Below are positions 36,491 through 44,942 of a DNA stretch of 64,000 nucleotides, one piece after another (position 1 is the first letter of the stretch; every line of letters starts with the position of its first letter). The notes beneath the pieces are model-generated. The model searched no databases, was not told the origin of the DNA, and saw only the letters and a program-made list of their open reading frames with translations. Origin of the DNA: UBA4417 sp031550085. GTDB lineage: Bacteria > Bacteroidota > Bacteroidia > Bacteroidales > UBA4417. Position numbers and translations under genes: made by a program. The stretch covers positions 103,023 to 167,022 of the forward strand of contig JAVBOY010000009.1 of assembly GCA_031550085.1 (NCBI GenBank). The letters are read 5' to 3'.

Positions 36491-37453
36491 TTAAGATAAA
36501 CTAGTTGGAGCAATGGCTTTCCCATTGGCATCGTACTTGTAAAAACCCTGTCCCGACACTTTTCCGAACAGTTGCATACGTGCCAAACGCTTGATAACCG
36601 GTGAGGTTTTATAGCGGTAATCGCCGAATTCATCATAAAGATTATCCATCCAACGTTGCAATTTATCCAACCCAATACGGTCGGCCAGTTCGAAAGGCCC
36701 GAATTGGTGCCCCAAACTGGTACGACTTAATTCATCAATATCCTGGATCGAAGCTACCCCTTCCATTAAAATGGTGCAAGCTTCGTTAATAATAGAGCAA
36801 ATCATGCGGGCCGAAATATTGCCTGGCGATTCGTGAAGCGCAATTGGTTTTTTCTCAAGCATGCGGACAAAACGAGATACCGCCTCAAAAGCCTCGGGGG
36901 AGGTCCGTGCACTGCGAACCACTTCCAACACTTTTACTTTGTCGGCAGGTGAAAGGAAATACAAACCAACTGCGCGTTCGGGATGTTTCAATTCGGCAGT
37001 CAAATCACTAATCATCAAGGTTGCAGTATTCGAGGTAATGATGGCATCGGGACGAACGTGATTTTCAATTTTTTGCAGTACTTCACGGCGCGGATTGATG
37101 CTGTGCCCTGTTTGTTTGAAGTTGATGGTTTCGATCACCAAATCACAGTCGGCCAAATCGGAATAATTGACTGATCCTTTGATCCGCGACATCAACAAAC
37201 GTTTTTCCCCTCCGGTCATTCCCCAATGCTTAATTTCCTGGTCTAATACGGCAGCAATGTTTGCAATGCCGGCATCTACATGGGCTTGGTCAATGTCAAG
37301 CACAATAACATCAAAACCATGATGCGCAATTGTTTTTACAATCTCTTGACCCATCGAGCCGCACCCCACGATTCCGATTTTTTGAAACGTCCCTTGCGGT
37401 TTGCTTTGTTTGCCCAAACTGAAATCTTCCAATTTTGCGATAATTTCGGACAT
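36491..37453 (-). CDS. 3-hydroxyacyl-CoA dehydrogenase-like protein, catalytic His replaced
   Basis: A 320-aa protein with an NAD-binding Rossmann domain (IGIVGCGSMGQEIVKTIA from residue ~26, and VLDID after strand 2) and the C-terminal dimer domain of short-chain 3-hydroxyacyl-CoA dehydrogenases (ISARMICSIINEACTILMEG, GPFELADRIGLD). In the family, the His of the HFFNP motif and a downstream Glu form the catalytic dyad. Here the aligned segment is GLYFLSPADKVKVLEVV, so the His is Tyr165 and the Asn is Ser168, while the Glu (E177) remains. It may act on a different substrate or be a non-classical member; 3-hydroxybutyryl-CoA dehydrogenase activity should not be assumed. It sits 31 bp upstream of ackA. 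Confidence 0.85.
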   Translation of the reverse strand: MSEIIAKLEDFSLGKQSKPQGTFQKIGIVGCGSMGQEIVKTIAHHGFDVIVLDIDQAHVDAGIANIAAVLDQEIKHWGMTGGEKRLLMSRIKGSVNYSDLADCDLVIETINFKQTGHSINPRREVLQKIENHVRPDAIITSNTATLMISDLTAELKHPERAVGLYFLSPADKVKVLEVVRSARTSPEAFEAVSRFVRMLEKKPIALHESPGNISARMICSIINEACTILMEGVASIQDIDELSRTSLGHQFGPFELADRIGLDKLQRWMDNLYDEFGDYRYKTSPVIKRLARMQLFGKVSGQGFYKYDANGKAIAPTSLS

Positions 37454-37547
37454 GTTTTATTTTTTATATTAAGATTAAAATTTAGTAAAATAATTTTACA
37501 ATTCACTTGAAAACCAATGAAATATTTCACGGTTCGAATTGCGATTG

Positions 37548-37555
37548 CAAAGGTA
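37548..37555 (-). promoter_or_regulatory. Bacteroidota -7 element for the dehydrogenase-ackA pair
   Basis: TACCTTTG on the minus strand, 95 bp upstream of the ATG at 37453 and just past the 3' end of the anSME gene. Confidence 0.4.
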
Positions 37556-37558
37556 AAC

Positions 37559-38767
37559 TTATTTCCGGAATAACCACATGATGTTGGCGGGCGGGCGGCC
37601 GTTTTCCAATTCGGTTTTCATAAAATCCATATATGGACTTATGTGTTTAAAAAAATGCTGGTAGCCTTGGCAAAGATAGTTCAACCCGATATCTCCCGTT
37701 TCAGTTTTTGCAAACCGGTTTTTGGGGCATTCTCCCTGGCAGGCAAAAAGATAATCACATCGTTTGCACTCCTTCGGCAAGAGCGCCTGTTTGTTTAATC
37801 CGAATTTGATTTGCCTTTCGGAATACATCATCGAGAGCAAACTTTCGTTGTGAATGTTTCCCAATTTATATTCCGGAAAAACAAAGTGATCACAACCGTA
37901 CACATCGCCGTTCGATTCCACAACCCCGGCATGTCCGCAAGTTTTTGCCAGGGTGCATACACCCGGTTGTTCACCGGCCCAATTTGCCAGTGTAGAATCG
38001 AAGAGTTGGATAAATACTTTCCCCACATCTTCTTTGACCCATTCATCGAAAAGGGAACACAAGAAATTACCCCACTGTTGCGGTGAGACGGAATAAGGCG
38101 CCATTGCTTCCCCCAGACTTTCGGGAGGTAGTTGTGTGCCGTTTTCCGCCAAGCGCTCTACAATGGGTGTGAATTGGATATACATACAACCCAATTGCTT
38201 GAAAAAACGGTAGAATTCCAATGGGAAATCGGCATTATGATGGTTTACCACCGCCATAATATTAAAATCAACGCGATGTTTTTTTAGCAGTTGAAGGCCC
38301 CGGATAACCTTTTGAAAAGAGGGATTTCCGTTTTTTGCTTTTCGGTACCGATCATGAAATTCCGGAGGGCCGTCTACCGAGATCCCCACCAAAAAATTAT
38401 TTTTCCTGAAAAAAGCGCACCACTCATCGGTAAGCAAGGTGCCGTTGGTTTGAATGCAATTTTCGACTTGACGCCCCTGTCCGTATTTTTTTTGCAAATC
38501 CAGCGCTTTTTGGTAAAATTCAACCGGAAGCAGCAAAGCTTCACCCCCATGCCAATTGAACACCACATGCTGTTGTAATGGCAGCGACAAGTATTCCCGG
38601 ATAAAGATTTCCAGTGTTTCCTCACTCATTTGCGGCGGTTTGGTTTCTCGGGACAAGTTTGTTTTTCCCAGGTAATAGCAATAGTCGCAAGCCAGGTTAC
38701 ACCGGGCACCGACGGGCTTTGCCATCATTTGGATGGGCCATGAAAACGGATGAAGCATGTTATTCAT
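37559..38767 (-). CDS. Anaerobic sulfatase-maturating enzyme (radical SAM)
   Basis: A 402-aa protein from the ATG at 38767 (MNNMLHPFSWPIQMMAKPVG); an open frame back to 38809 lacks family-like sequence. The radical SAM cluster motif CNLACDYCYYLGK is near residue 35. The C-terminal SPASM region carries further cysteines: CTLAKTCGHAGVVESNGDVYG, then CKRCDYLFACQGECPKNR. This is the anSME pattern: the enzyme oxidises the active-site Ser or Cys of sulfatases to formylglycine without oxygen. It is divergent from a Ser-type sulfatase gene that starts 127 bp away, strong support for the function. Confidence 0.9.
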   Translation of the reverse strand: MNNMLHPFSWPIQMMAKPVGARCNLACDYCYYLGKTNLSRETKPPQMSEETLEIFIREYLSLPLQQHVVFNWHGGEALLLPVEFYQKALDLQKKYGQGRQVENCIQTNGTLLTDEWCAFFRKNNFLVGISVDGPPEFHDRYRKAKNGNPSFQKVIRGLQLLKKHRVDFNIMAVVNHHNADFPLEFYRFFKQLGCMYIQFTPIVERLAENGTQLPPESLGEAMAPYSVSPQQWGNFLCSLFDEWVKEDVGKVFIQLFDSTLANWAGEQPGVCTLAKTCGHAGVVESNGDVYGCDHFVFPEYKLGNIHNESLLSMMYSERQIKFGLNKQALLPKECKRCDYLFACQGECPKNRFAKTETGDIGLNYLCQGYQHFFKHISPYMDFMKTELENGRPPANIMWLFRK

Positions 38768-38859
38768 TGAAATGAAAAAGTAGGAACAACAAAAGTAACT
38801 TTTCCCCATGAATCATTTTGGGTTTGTAGCTTTCTTAGTCTTCATGTGCCTAAAAATTC

Positions 38860-38867
38860 TACTTTTG
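38860..38867 (+). promoter_or_regulatory. Bacteroidota -7 element for the sulfatase
   Basis: TACTTTTG, 26 bp upstream of the ATG at 38894. No clear -33 box. Confidence 0.45.
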
Positions 38868-38893
38868 CGCGTAATCCTTTTCATATCCCGGTT

Positions 38894-40402
38894 ATGATTC
38901 TTCCATCTAAAAAATATTTTTTGCTGGCTGCCGCTTCGGTTATTCCTTTTACCGTTGTGCATGCCAAAGGCAAGCCGAAAGTAAAACCGCAAAAGCCCAA
39001 TGTGATCTACATTTATATGGATGATATGGGGTATGGCGAGTTGGGTTGCTATGGACAGCAAAAAATCCGTACACCCAACATTGACCGGCTGGCGGCCGAA
39101 GGCATCCGTTTTACGCAGCATTATTCCGGCGCACCGGTGAGTGCTCCGTCGCGCTGCATGTTGTTGACCGGAAAGCATGCGGGGCATTCACACATTCGGG
39201 GTAATTACGAAATGGGCGGTTTTTCCGACGAAAAAGAAGGTGGACAAATGGCCTTGCCCGAAGGTACTTTTACACTTCCCAAAATGATGAAACAAGCCGG
39301 ATATGTGACCGGAGCCATCGGGAAATGGGGATTAGGCTTTGTAAACAGCACAGGAGATCCGAATTTGCAAGGATTCGATTATTTTTACGGATATCTTTGC
39401 CAAAAACAAGCGCATAATTTTTATCCGACCCACCTTTGAGAAAACGGGAAATGGGACACGTTGCGAAATCCATATATTCGGGTGCATAAACCTCTTTCTC
39501 CGGATGCGACCGATGCCGATTTTTGCAAATTTATTGGAACCGATTATTCGTTGACCAAGATGGCGGAAAAGACCGTGGCGTTTATCCGGGAGAATAAAGA
39601 CAAGCCGTTTTTCCTGTATCTGCCTTATACCGGGTCTCATGTGTCGTTGCAAGCGCCCGATGAAGCTGTCCGCGAATACTTGGGAGAATTTGAAGAAACG
39701 CCGTATTACGGAAACCGTGGGTATGCTGCTTGCAAATACCCGCGGGCAACCTATGCGGCCATGATCACCTATACCGATAAAGTTGTGGGACAAATCATGG
39801 CGTTGCTCAAGGAATTGCATTTGGATGAAAATACGCTGGTGATGTTCAGTAGCGATAATGGCGCTACGTTTGCAGCCGGCGGCGCCGACACCGAATTTTT
39901 CAACAGCACGGGCGGTTTGCGTGGCCGAAAAATGGACCTCTACGAAGGTGGTATCCGTATTCCGTTTATTGCCCGCTGGCCCAATCACATTGCACCAGGG
40001 GAAACCAGTGAGTTGGTTTCGGCACAGTTTGACGTATTGCCTACCTTGGCCGAACTGATTGGTGCTTCATCCCCGACTACTACAGACGGCTTTTCATTCC
40101 TTCCCACCTTGCTTGGAAACGGGAAAAAACAGCAGTTGCATAATTATTTGTATTTTGAATATCCTGAAAATGATGGGAAAATAGCCATCCGGATGGGTGA
40201 CTGGAAAGGCGTAAAAAATAATTTGCAACAGGATAAGAATGCCACATGGGAATTGTATAACCTTCAAACAGACCGGAACGAAACGATCGATGTGGCTGCG
40301 GAACATCCTGGGTTATTGCAGCAATTTGATGTCATCCTGAAAAAAGAGCACCAACGAGCCTGTATCAATGAGTGGGAGTTTATGGATAACCGGACAAAAT
40401 AG
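38894..40402 (+). pseudogene. Ser-type sulfatase interrupted by an in-frame TGA
   Basis: A 502-codon sulfatase reading frame with one TGA at codon 182 (39437-39439); both halves are in the same frame. The ATG at 38894 gives a signal peptide (MILPSKKYFLLAAASVIPF). N-terminal motifs are PNVIYIYMDDMGYGELGCYG (metal-binding Asp pair) and SAPSRCMLLTGKHAGH, where S83 is the residue that would become formylglycine, so it is a Ser-type sulfatase needing anSME. After the stop come SSDNGATFAAGG and GLRGRKMDLYEGGIRIPF, which complete the active site. At the stop the sequence reads PTHL*ENGKW, and TGG (Trp) is the one-base neighbour of TGA. The rest is intact, so this is a recent nonsense mutation or a sequence error. 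Confidence 0.85.
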
Positions 40403-40493
40403 CTTTCAAAGAGCCGTCTCAATCAATTTTCCAACTTATTTGTTTATTTAGATAACCTTCTTATTTAAAAAAACATCTAAATACCAAAAAGCC

Positions 40494-41063
40494 ATGAAAG
40501 CCTTCTCGAGATTATATTTGTTTCTTCTTTTTGGCGCTCTGTTGACGTTGGCTTCCTGTGATAAACTGGATGAAGCGACTCAAAAAGACATTACCGTTTC
40601 GAACATCGAAATCCCGATAACAACACAGATTTTGCAGCCCGGGAAATTGCAATCGGGAATCCATGCTGACTTTTTCCCTTTTTCGGGAAGCACAACCATC
40701 AACATAAACAATTCTCAATTCAGCGATTTGAAAAATAATCAAGAATACATCAAATCGTTCAAAGTGGATGAGGTGGTTATCAAATCATCAACAAGCGGCA
40801 ACGGTACTTTGGTTCAAAACCTGGTAACCACATCCACTGCTACGGGTTTGGCCGCATCGTTTACAGTTCTTGAATATCATTTTGGCGATGAATATTCAAA
40901 CCCCGATTTAATTACCTACTCCCAAAGTATTATGCAAGCGTTGTTTGATAACAAAGACATTGTTTTGACAGCAAACGGGCAAACCGATGAAACTTCGGCG
41001 AACAACATAACTCATACCATTGTAATCAAAAAAGCAACGCTTACGGTAAAGTTGAAATATTAG
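40494..41063 (+). CDS. Uncharacterised lipoprotein
   Basis: A 189-aa protein with a clear type II signal peptide: MKAFSRLYLFLLFGALLTLASC, lipobox LASC. The mature protein is mostly beta-strand-like with alternating hydrophobic and Thr/Ser residues and no recognised domain (for example STTININNSQFSDLKNNQEY; IVIKKATLTVKLKY at the end). I do not recognise the family. It stands between the broken sulfatase and a repeat-bearing intergenic stretch. Confidence 0.7.
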   Translation: MKAFSRLYLFLLFGALLTLASCDKLDEATQKDITVSNIEIPITTQILQPGKLQSGIHADFFPFSGSTTININNSQFSDLKNNQEYIKSFKVDEVVIKSSTSGNGTLVQNLVTTSTATGLAASFTVLEYHFGDEYSNPDLITYSQSIMQALFDNKDIVLTANGQTDETSANNITHTIVIKKATLTVKLKY

Positions 41064-41086
41064 AATCTGTCTAAATTTATTTGAAA

Positions 41087-41195
41087 CTCACCACAAAGAA
41101 GAGCAGAAAGTTTTAAGAAGGAGCACACAAAGAGGATTGTTTTTTAGCAAATGATACTTTGCGCTCTCTGTTATTTTTCTTTGTCGATCTGTAGC
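41087..41195. repeat. Decayed dispersed repeat (CACCACAAAG family)
   Basis: CACCACAAAGAAGAGCAGAA at the left and CACACAAAGAGG further in, with the roughly complementary CTTTGCGCTCTCTG and TTCTTTGT at the right. It resembles the better-preserved inverted element at 50370-50473; boundaries are approximate. Confidence 0.4.
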
Positions 41196-41229
41196 GAAAA
41201 TAAATTTAACCAACCTTTCAGAGACAGGT

Positions 41230-41268
41230 TTTCGGGATTGCGGCGGCTTAGCCGCCGCAATCCCGAAA
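41230..41268. repeat. GC-rich perfect inverted repeat
   Basis: TTTCGGGATTGCGGCGGC (41230-41247), loop TTA, and its exact complement (41251-41268). There is no T-run directly after either arm, so it is not a typical terminator; it could be a REP-like element or a structural signal. Confidence 0.7.
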
Positions 41269-41464
41269 CTTCTGCACCCTTTTCCCTAAATGGTTTCGAT
41301 ATCCCAAAATCCGCTTTTAACACCTAATTCGGGATAATAAAGTTCGGGGAGAATCGTGGCTGCAACTTTCTTTCCAACAAGCTCACCGGACTTTGGGATT
41401 ATCTTATTGGTTTAACAACCAAACACAATCCGAATTTTCAAGGAACGATCTGCAAATGCCGTAG

Positions 41465-41495
41465 CTTGCATTACCCCGATCTTTTTTTACCTTTG
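41465..41495 (+). promoter_or_regulatory. Promoter of DUF5723 gene
   Basis: TTG at 41466-41468, 19-bp spacer, TACCTTTG at 41488-41495: a good match to the Bacteroidota -33/-7 promoter. The ATG at 41536 lies 40 bp downstream. Confidence 0.65.
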
Positions 41496-41535
41496 CCGCC
41501 GTTTTACATAATTTTAAAAACAAACTATTTGCATT

Positions 41536-42882
41536 ATGAAAAAATATGGGTTCGTGCTATTACTCCTTCTGTTCGTTTCGTTTAGCCAGCTTTACGCACA
41601 ATCGGGGGGATTAATTATCTACAACATGAACCGGCTTCCCCAGTCGACCCATATGAACCCTGCAAAATTTCCCAAAGGATCAAAAGGATACCTGAGTACA
41701 ACCTCGACAAATTATACCATGGTATTGCCCTTTTCTTACGACGACGCGATTTTTCGTGATACAAACGATACCTTGCGCTTTAGTATGGACCGGTTGTTGA
41801 GCCGCCTGGATGAAACCAGTAAATTGTCATTTTCGTTGAATTTGCAATTATTCGGAGCCGGATTTAAGTTTCAGAAATTCTTTTTTACATTCTCCGCTGC
41901 AGCACGAGGTTCTGCAAACCTGCTGATTTCGAAAAATTTGGTCAATTTTTTGGCCAAAGGAAACCAGATGGACCTGGACAAACCACTTGAATTGGTAAAA
42001 AACGGTTTTGGAGGCACGGTTGCCTGGACGGAATTTGGAGTTGGCGCCGGATATCAGATTACGCCCCGGCTTAGTGTGGGCGTGAAGCCCAAGTTGGTAT
42101 ACGGCCTTTTCGATATTCAAACCGGAGATACCTATTTCAACATTCAAAAGGAGCCGGGAGCTGCCGTGATTTCCGCGAGATATAGAGTGGATGTGAAGAA
42201 GTCCGCCACAAGCTTTTCCGACGATATTACATTTTCGAATTTATTCCGGTCCGATATTTTTAAAAACCGGGGAATGTCTTTTGATGTGGGCGCTTCCTTT
42301 GATGTTACGGATAAATTAAATGTGGCTGCCAGTGTGGTTGATTGGGGATCGATCCGGTGGAGTACCAACACCACACAATACAAAAGCCCTACTAATTCAG
42401 AAGAACTTTCGTTTGAAGGATTTAACTGGGATAATTTGATGCAGGGCGGGGAATACAATTCGGATATTTTTCAACAATTTGCCGATACCCTTGAATCCAA
42501 AATCAAAATCAATACCATTGACAGTATCGGAAGCTATCGCACGGCATTGCCGACCAAAGTTTTTCTCAGTGCCAGTTACCAACTGCTCAAACGATTAAAA
42601 GTAAGCGGCGTGTATCAAGGAGAGTTAAGTGACAATTTTTCACTGTCGACATTTTCTTTGAGTGCGGATGTCTCCGTCGCAAAATGGCTTGATCTGGGGG
42701 TTGGAAACACGTTTGTCGGAAAGTCGATGTTGAATCCCAGCCTGGGCTTCGTTGCTGCAATAAAAAATACCGTCCAGCTGTATAGTTTTGTTGACTTTTC
42801 GAGCCTCTCCATGAAAAAAAACAAGACATATAGCGGGCATTTCGGGCTGAATATCTTATTTGGAAAACCGGCTACCGGGTGA
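41536..42882 (+). CDS. DUF5723 outer-membrane beta-barrel-like protein
   Basis: A 448-aa protein with a signal peptide (MKKYGFVLLLLLFVSFSQLYAQ) and the DUF5723 start of the mature protein (NMNRLPQSTHMNPAKFP). The rest alternates amphipathic strands with aromatic girdle residues (FGVGAGYQITPRLSVGVKPK; LGVGNTFVGKSMLNPSLGF), ending in HFGLNILFGKPATG, consistent with a PorV/FadL-like outer-membrane barrel. The function of the family is unknown. It is transcribed alone from a good promoter and is followed by the tRNA-Leu pair. Confidence 0.85.
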   Translation: MKKYGFVLLLLLFVSFSQLYAQSGGLIIYNMNRLPQSTHMNPAKFPKGSKGYLSTTSTNYTMVLPFSYDDAIFRDTNDTLRFSMDRLLSRLDETSKLSFSLNLQLFGAGFKFQKFFFTFSAAARGSANLLISKNLVNFLAKGNQMDLDKPLELVKNGFGGTVAWTEFGVGAGYQITPRLSVGVKPKLVYGLFDIQTGDTYFNIQKEPGAAVISARYRVDVKKSATSFSDDITFSNLFRSDIFKNRGMSFDVGASFDVTDKLNVAASVVDWGSIRWSTNTTQYKSPTNSEELSFEGFNWDNLMQGGEYNSDIFQQFADTLESKIKINTIDSIGSYRTALPTKVFLSASYQLLKRLKVSGVYQGELSDNFSLSTFSLSADVSVAKWLDLGVGNTFVGKSMLNPSLGFVAAIKNTVQLYSFVDFSSLSMKKNKTYSGHFGLNILFGKPATG

Positions 42883-42937
42883 AAAAACGAGTTGGCCGCC
42901 GATCGGGGAAACTTTTAAACAGAATGTAAAAATACAT

Positions 42938-42966
42938 TTTGGTGTAACAAAAAAAATGTATCTTTG
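42938..42966 (+). promoter_or_regulatory. Promoter of tRNA-Leu pair
   Basis: TTTG at 42938-42941, 17-bp spacer, TATCTTTG at 42959-42966. The first tRNA begins 14 bp downstream. Confidence 0.65.
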
Positions 42967-42979
42967 CCGCCGATTTATT

Positions 42980-43063
42980 GCCCAGGTGGTGGAATTGGTA
43001 GACACGCCAGCTTGAGGGGCTGGTGTCCGTCAGGACGTGCAAGTTCGAGTCTTGTCCTGGGCA
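42980..43063 (+). tRNA. tRNA-Leu (anticodon GAG)
   Basis: 84 nt with a long variable arm. Acceptor GCCCAGG pairs with CCTGGGC, discriminator A. The anticodon stem CCAGC/GCTGG holds loop TTGAGGG, giving GAG (Leu). T-arm AAGTTCGAGTCTT. No CCA encoded. Confidence 0.95.
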
Positions 43064-43085
43064 CACCCAAGTTCTTATCTTTATT

Positions 43086-43169
43086 GCCCGGATGGTGGAA
43101 TTGGTAGACACGCTGGTTTCAGGGACCAGTGGCTTCACGGCCGTGCAGGTTCGAGTCCTGTTCCGGGCA
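43086..43169 (+). tRNA. tRNA-Leu (anticodon CAG)
   Basis: 84 nt, class II. Acceptor GCCCGGA pairs with TCCGGGC, discriminator A. The anticodon stem CTGGT/ACCAG holds loop TTCAGGG, giving CAG (Leu, CUG). It lies 22 bp after the GAG isoacceptor and is likely co-transcribed with it. Confidence 0.95.
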
Positions 43170-43206
43170 CAAGATTTTTAAAAAGCTTAAAACACGTACA
43201 GGATTC

Positions 43207-43235
43207 GTTGATTTTGAAAAAAATCTGTACATTTG
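43207..43235 (+). promoter_or_regulatory. Candidate promoter of tryptophanase
   Basis: TTG at 43208-43210, 17-bp spacer, TACATTTG at 43228-43235. It would give a leader of about 200 nt before the tnaA ATG. Confidence 0.5.
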
Positions 43236-43440
43236 GACACAAAATGTGTTTTATGCATTTCGCTTCCTCGAAACATAAGTTTTTGAATATCAAAGAACGA
43301 GATAGTTTTTGATTCTTTTGTCCTGTCGTACTTGGCGGGATGTCCCCCTTGAGATTTTTTCAATTCGGATGCTGTTTACCGGCATTTCAATCATTTATAT
43401 TTCTAATCATAAAAAAAACTGCCAAAAATCAAAATATACC

Positions 43441-44820
43441 ATGGAACTACCTTATGCAGAACCCTATAGAATGAAAACCATCGAAATCATTCACCGTTCG
43501 ACCCGCGAAGAACGTGAACGATGGATCAAAGAAGCACAATACAACCTTTTCAACCTGAAAAGCGAACACGTTTATATTGATTTGCTTACCGACAGTGGAA
43601 CCGGAGCCATGAGTGACCAACAATGGGCCGAAATGATGTTGGGCGATGAAAGCTATGCCGGCGCAACCAGCTATTACAAACTGAAAAACTCCATTAAGGA
43701 TATTTTTGGATTCGAGTACTTTTTGCCTACACACCAAGGGCGCGCGGCCGAGAACGTACTGTTCAGCGTATTGGTAAAGCAAGGCGATGTGGTTCCCGGG
43801 AATTCACATTTCGACACCACCAAAGGGCATATTGAATTCCGCCATGCAACCGCTTTGGATTGCACCATCGACGAGTCGTTCGATACGGAATTGATTCACC
43901 CGTTTAAAGGAAATATCGATCTGAACAAATTGCAAGCAGCCATTGACCAATACGGCGTCGAAAGAATTCCGTTTTTCCTGATTACCGTTACCTGCAATAC
44001 GTCGGGCGGTCAGCCGGTTTCGATGCAAAACATCCGCGAAGTAAGCGCATTGGCCAAAAAGCATGGAATCAAAGTGTTTTTCGATTCGGCTCGTTTTGCG
44101 GAAAATGCCTATTTCATCAAAGTGCGTGAAAAAGGGTATGAAACCAAAACCATCCGCGAGATTGTCAGCGAAATGTATTCTTATGCCGACGGCACCACCA
44201 TGAGCAGTAAAAAAGACGGCATTGTAAATATGGGCGGCTTTATTGCTTTGCGGGATGAAGAAATCATGCGCCAAGCTTCGGTTTTCAACATCATGTTCGA
44301 AGGCTTTTTAACTTACGGCGGTATGACCGGCCGTGATATGGGCGCTTTATCGCGCGGGTTGTATGAAGCCACCGAATTTGAGTATTTGGAAGCGCGCGTC
44401 AGCCAGGTTCATTATTTGGGTAAAAAATTGACCGATTACGGCGTTCCGGTTCAAAAACCGTATGGCGGGCACGCTATTTTTGTGGATGCCAACAAAATAT
44501 TGGAACATTTGCCCAGAGAACAATTCCGGGCTCAAACACTGGCGATCGAATTGTATTTGGAAGGCGGCATTCGTGCGGTTGAGATCGGCGCCATTCTGGC
44601 CGACCGCGATCCCATTACCCGCGAAAACCGTTATCCCGCATTGGAATTGGTGCGTTTAACCATTCCGCGCCGCGTTTATACCAACAATCATATGGATTAT
44701 ATTGCAGCCACCGTGGCCAATGTTTTCGAACGCCGCAAATCCATTACCAAAGGTGTTTGTATTCAGTATGAAGCGCCTATTATGCGCCACTTTACCGTGG
44801 GTTTGACGCGCGAGGTATAG
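43441..44820 (+). CDS. tnaA: Tryptophanase
   Basis: A 459-aa PLP beta-eliminating lyase from the ATG at 43441 (MELPYAEPYRMKTIEIIHR); the frame is open to 43309 but that stretch is unlike the family. Conserved blocks: YIDLLTDSGTGAMSDQQWAE, PTHQGRAAENVL, FFDSARFAENAYFIK, and the PLP lysine K258 in MSSKKDGIVNMGG. Three positions separate tryptophanase from tyrosine phenol-lyase: here Asp125 (HFDTTKGH) where the phenol-lyase has Thr, Ile in AVEIGA where it has Arg, and His450 (MRHFT) where it has Phe. All three are tryptophanase-type. It converts Trp to indole, pyruvate and ammonia. A terminator follows. Confidence 0.93.
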   Translation: MELPYAEPYRMKTIEIIHRSTREERERWIKEAQYNLFNLKSEHVYIDLLTDSGTGAMSDQQWAEMMLGDESYAGATSYYKLKNSIKDIFGFEYFLPTHQGRAAENVLFSVLVKQGDVVPGNSHFDTTKGHIEFRHATALDCTIDESFDTELIHPFKGNIDLNKLQAAIDQYGVERIPFFLITVTCNTSGGQPVSMQNIREVSALAKKHGIKVFFDSARFAENAYFIKVREKGYETKTIREIVSEMYSYADGTTMSSKKDGIVNMGGFIALRDEEIMRQASVFNIMFEGFLTYGGMTGRDMGALSRGLYEATEFEYLEARVSQVHYLGKKLTDYGVPVQKPYGGHAIFVDANKILEHLPREQFRAQTLAIELYLEGGIRAVEIGAILADRDPITRENRYPALELVRLTIPRRVYTNNHMDYIAATVANVFERRKSITKGVCIQYEAPIMRHFTVGLTREV

Positions 44821-44840
44821 AATTTTCGGAGATTTAGAAA

Positions 44841-44887
44841 AAGAATTGCAATACGTTGGCAAACAAATGTATTGCATTCTTTTTTTT
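44841..44887 (+). terminator. tnaA terminator
   Basis: AAGAATTGCAATAC (44841-44854) pairs imperfectly with GTATTGCATTCTT (44869-44881), followed by a T-run. Confidence 0.75.
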
Positions 44888-44896
44888 AGTTAAACC

Positions 44897-44925
44897 TTGA
44901 ATTTTCTTGTTTTTCCGTATTTTTG
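44897..44925 (+). promoter_or_regulatory. Promoter of lipoprotein-acetyl-CoA synthetase operon
   Basis: TTG at 44897-44899, 18-bp spacer, TATTTTTG at 44918-44925, with the ATG of the lipoprotein 17 bp further on, so the leader is very short. Confidence 0.6.
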
Positions 44926-44942
44926 ACTCAAAATATTCGATT

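Larger units (their letters stand above)
41064..41535. other. Intergenic region with decayed repeat and GC-rich palindrome
   Basis: 472 bp without a supported gene. From about 41087 to 41195 it carries a degenerate CACCACAAAG...CTTTGTG-type repeat like that at 50370-50473. At 41230-41268 is an 18-bp perfect GC-rich palindrome, and at 41465-41495 the promoter of the DUF5723 gene. Confidence 0.6.

Noticed and set aside
38894..40402. TGA recoded as Trp, or selenocysteine in the sulfatase
   Set aside because: TGA ends other genes normally, no SECIS-like hairpin was recognised directly after it, and the position is not a catalytic one.
43309..43440. tnaC-like leader peptide (an in-frame stretch with W, D and P)
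   Set aside because: The frame runs into tnaA without a stop codon, so it cannot act as a separate leader peptide; a 22-codon ORF at 43244 has no Trp.
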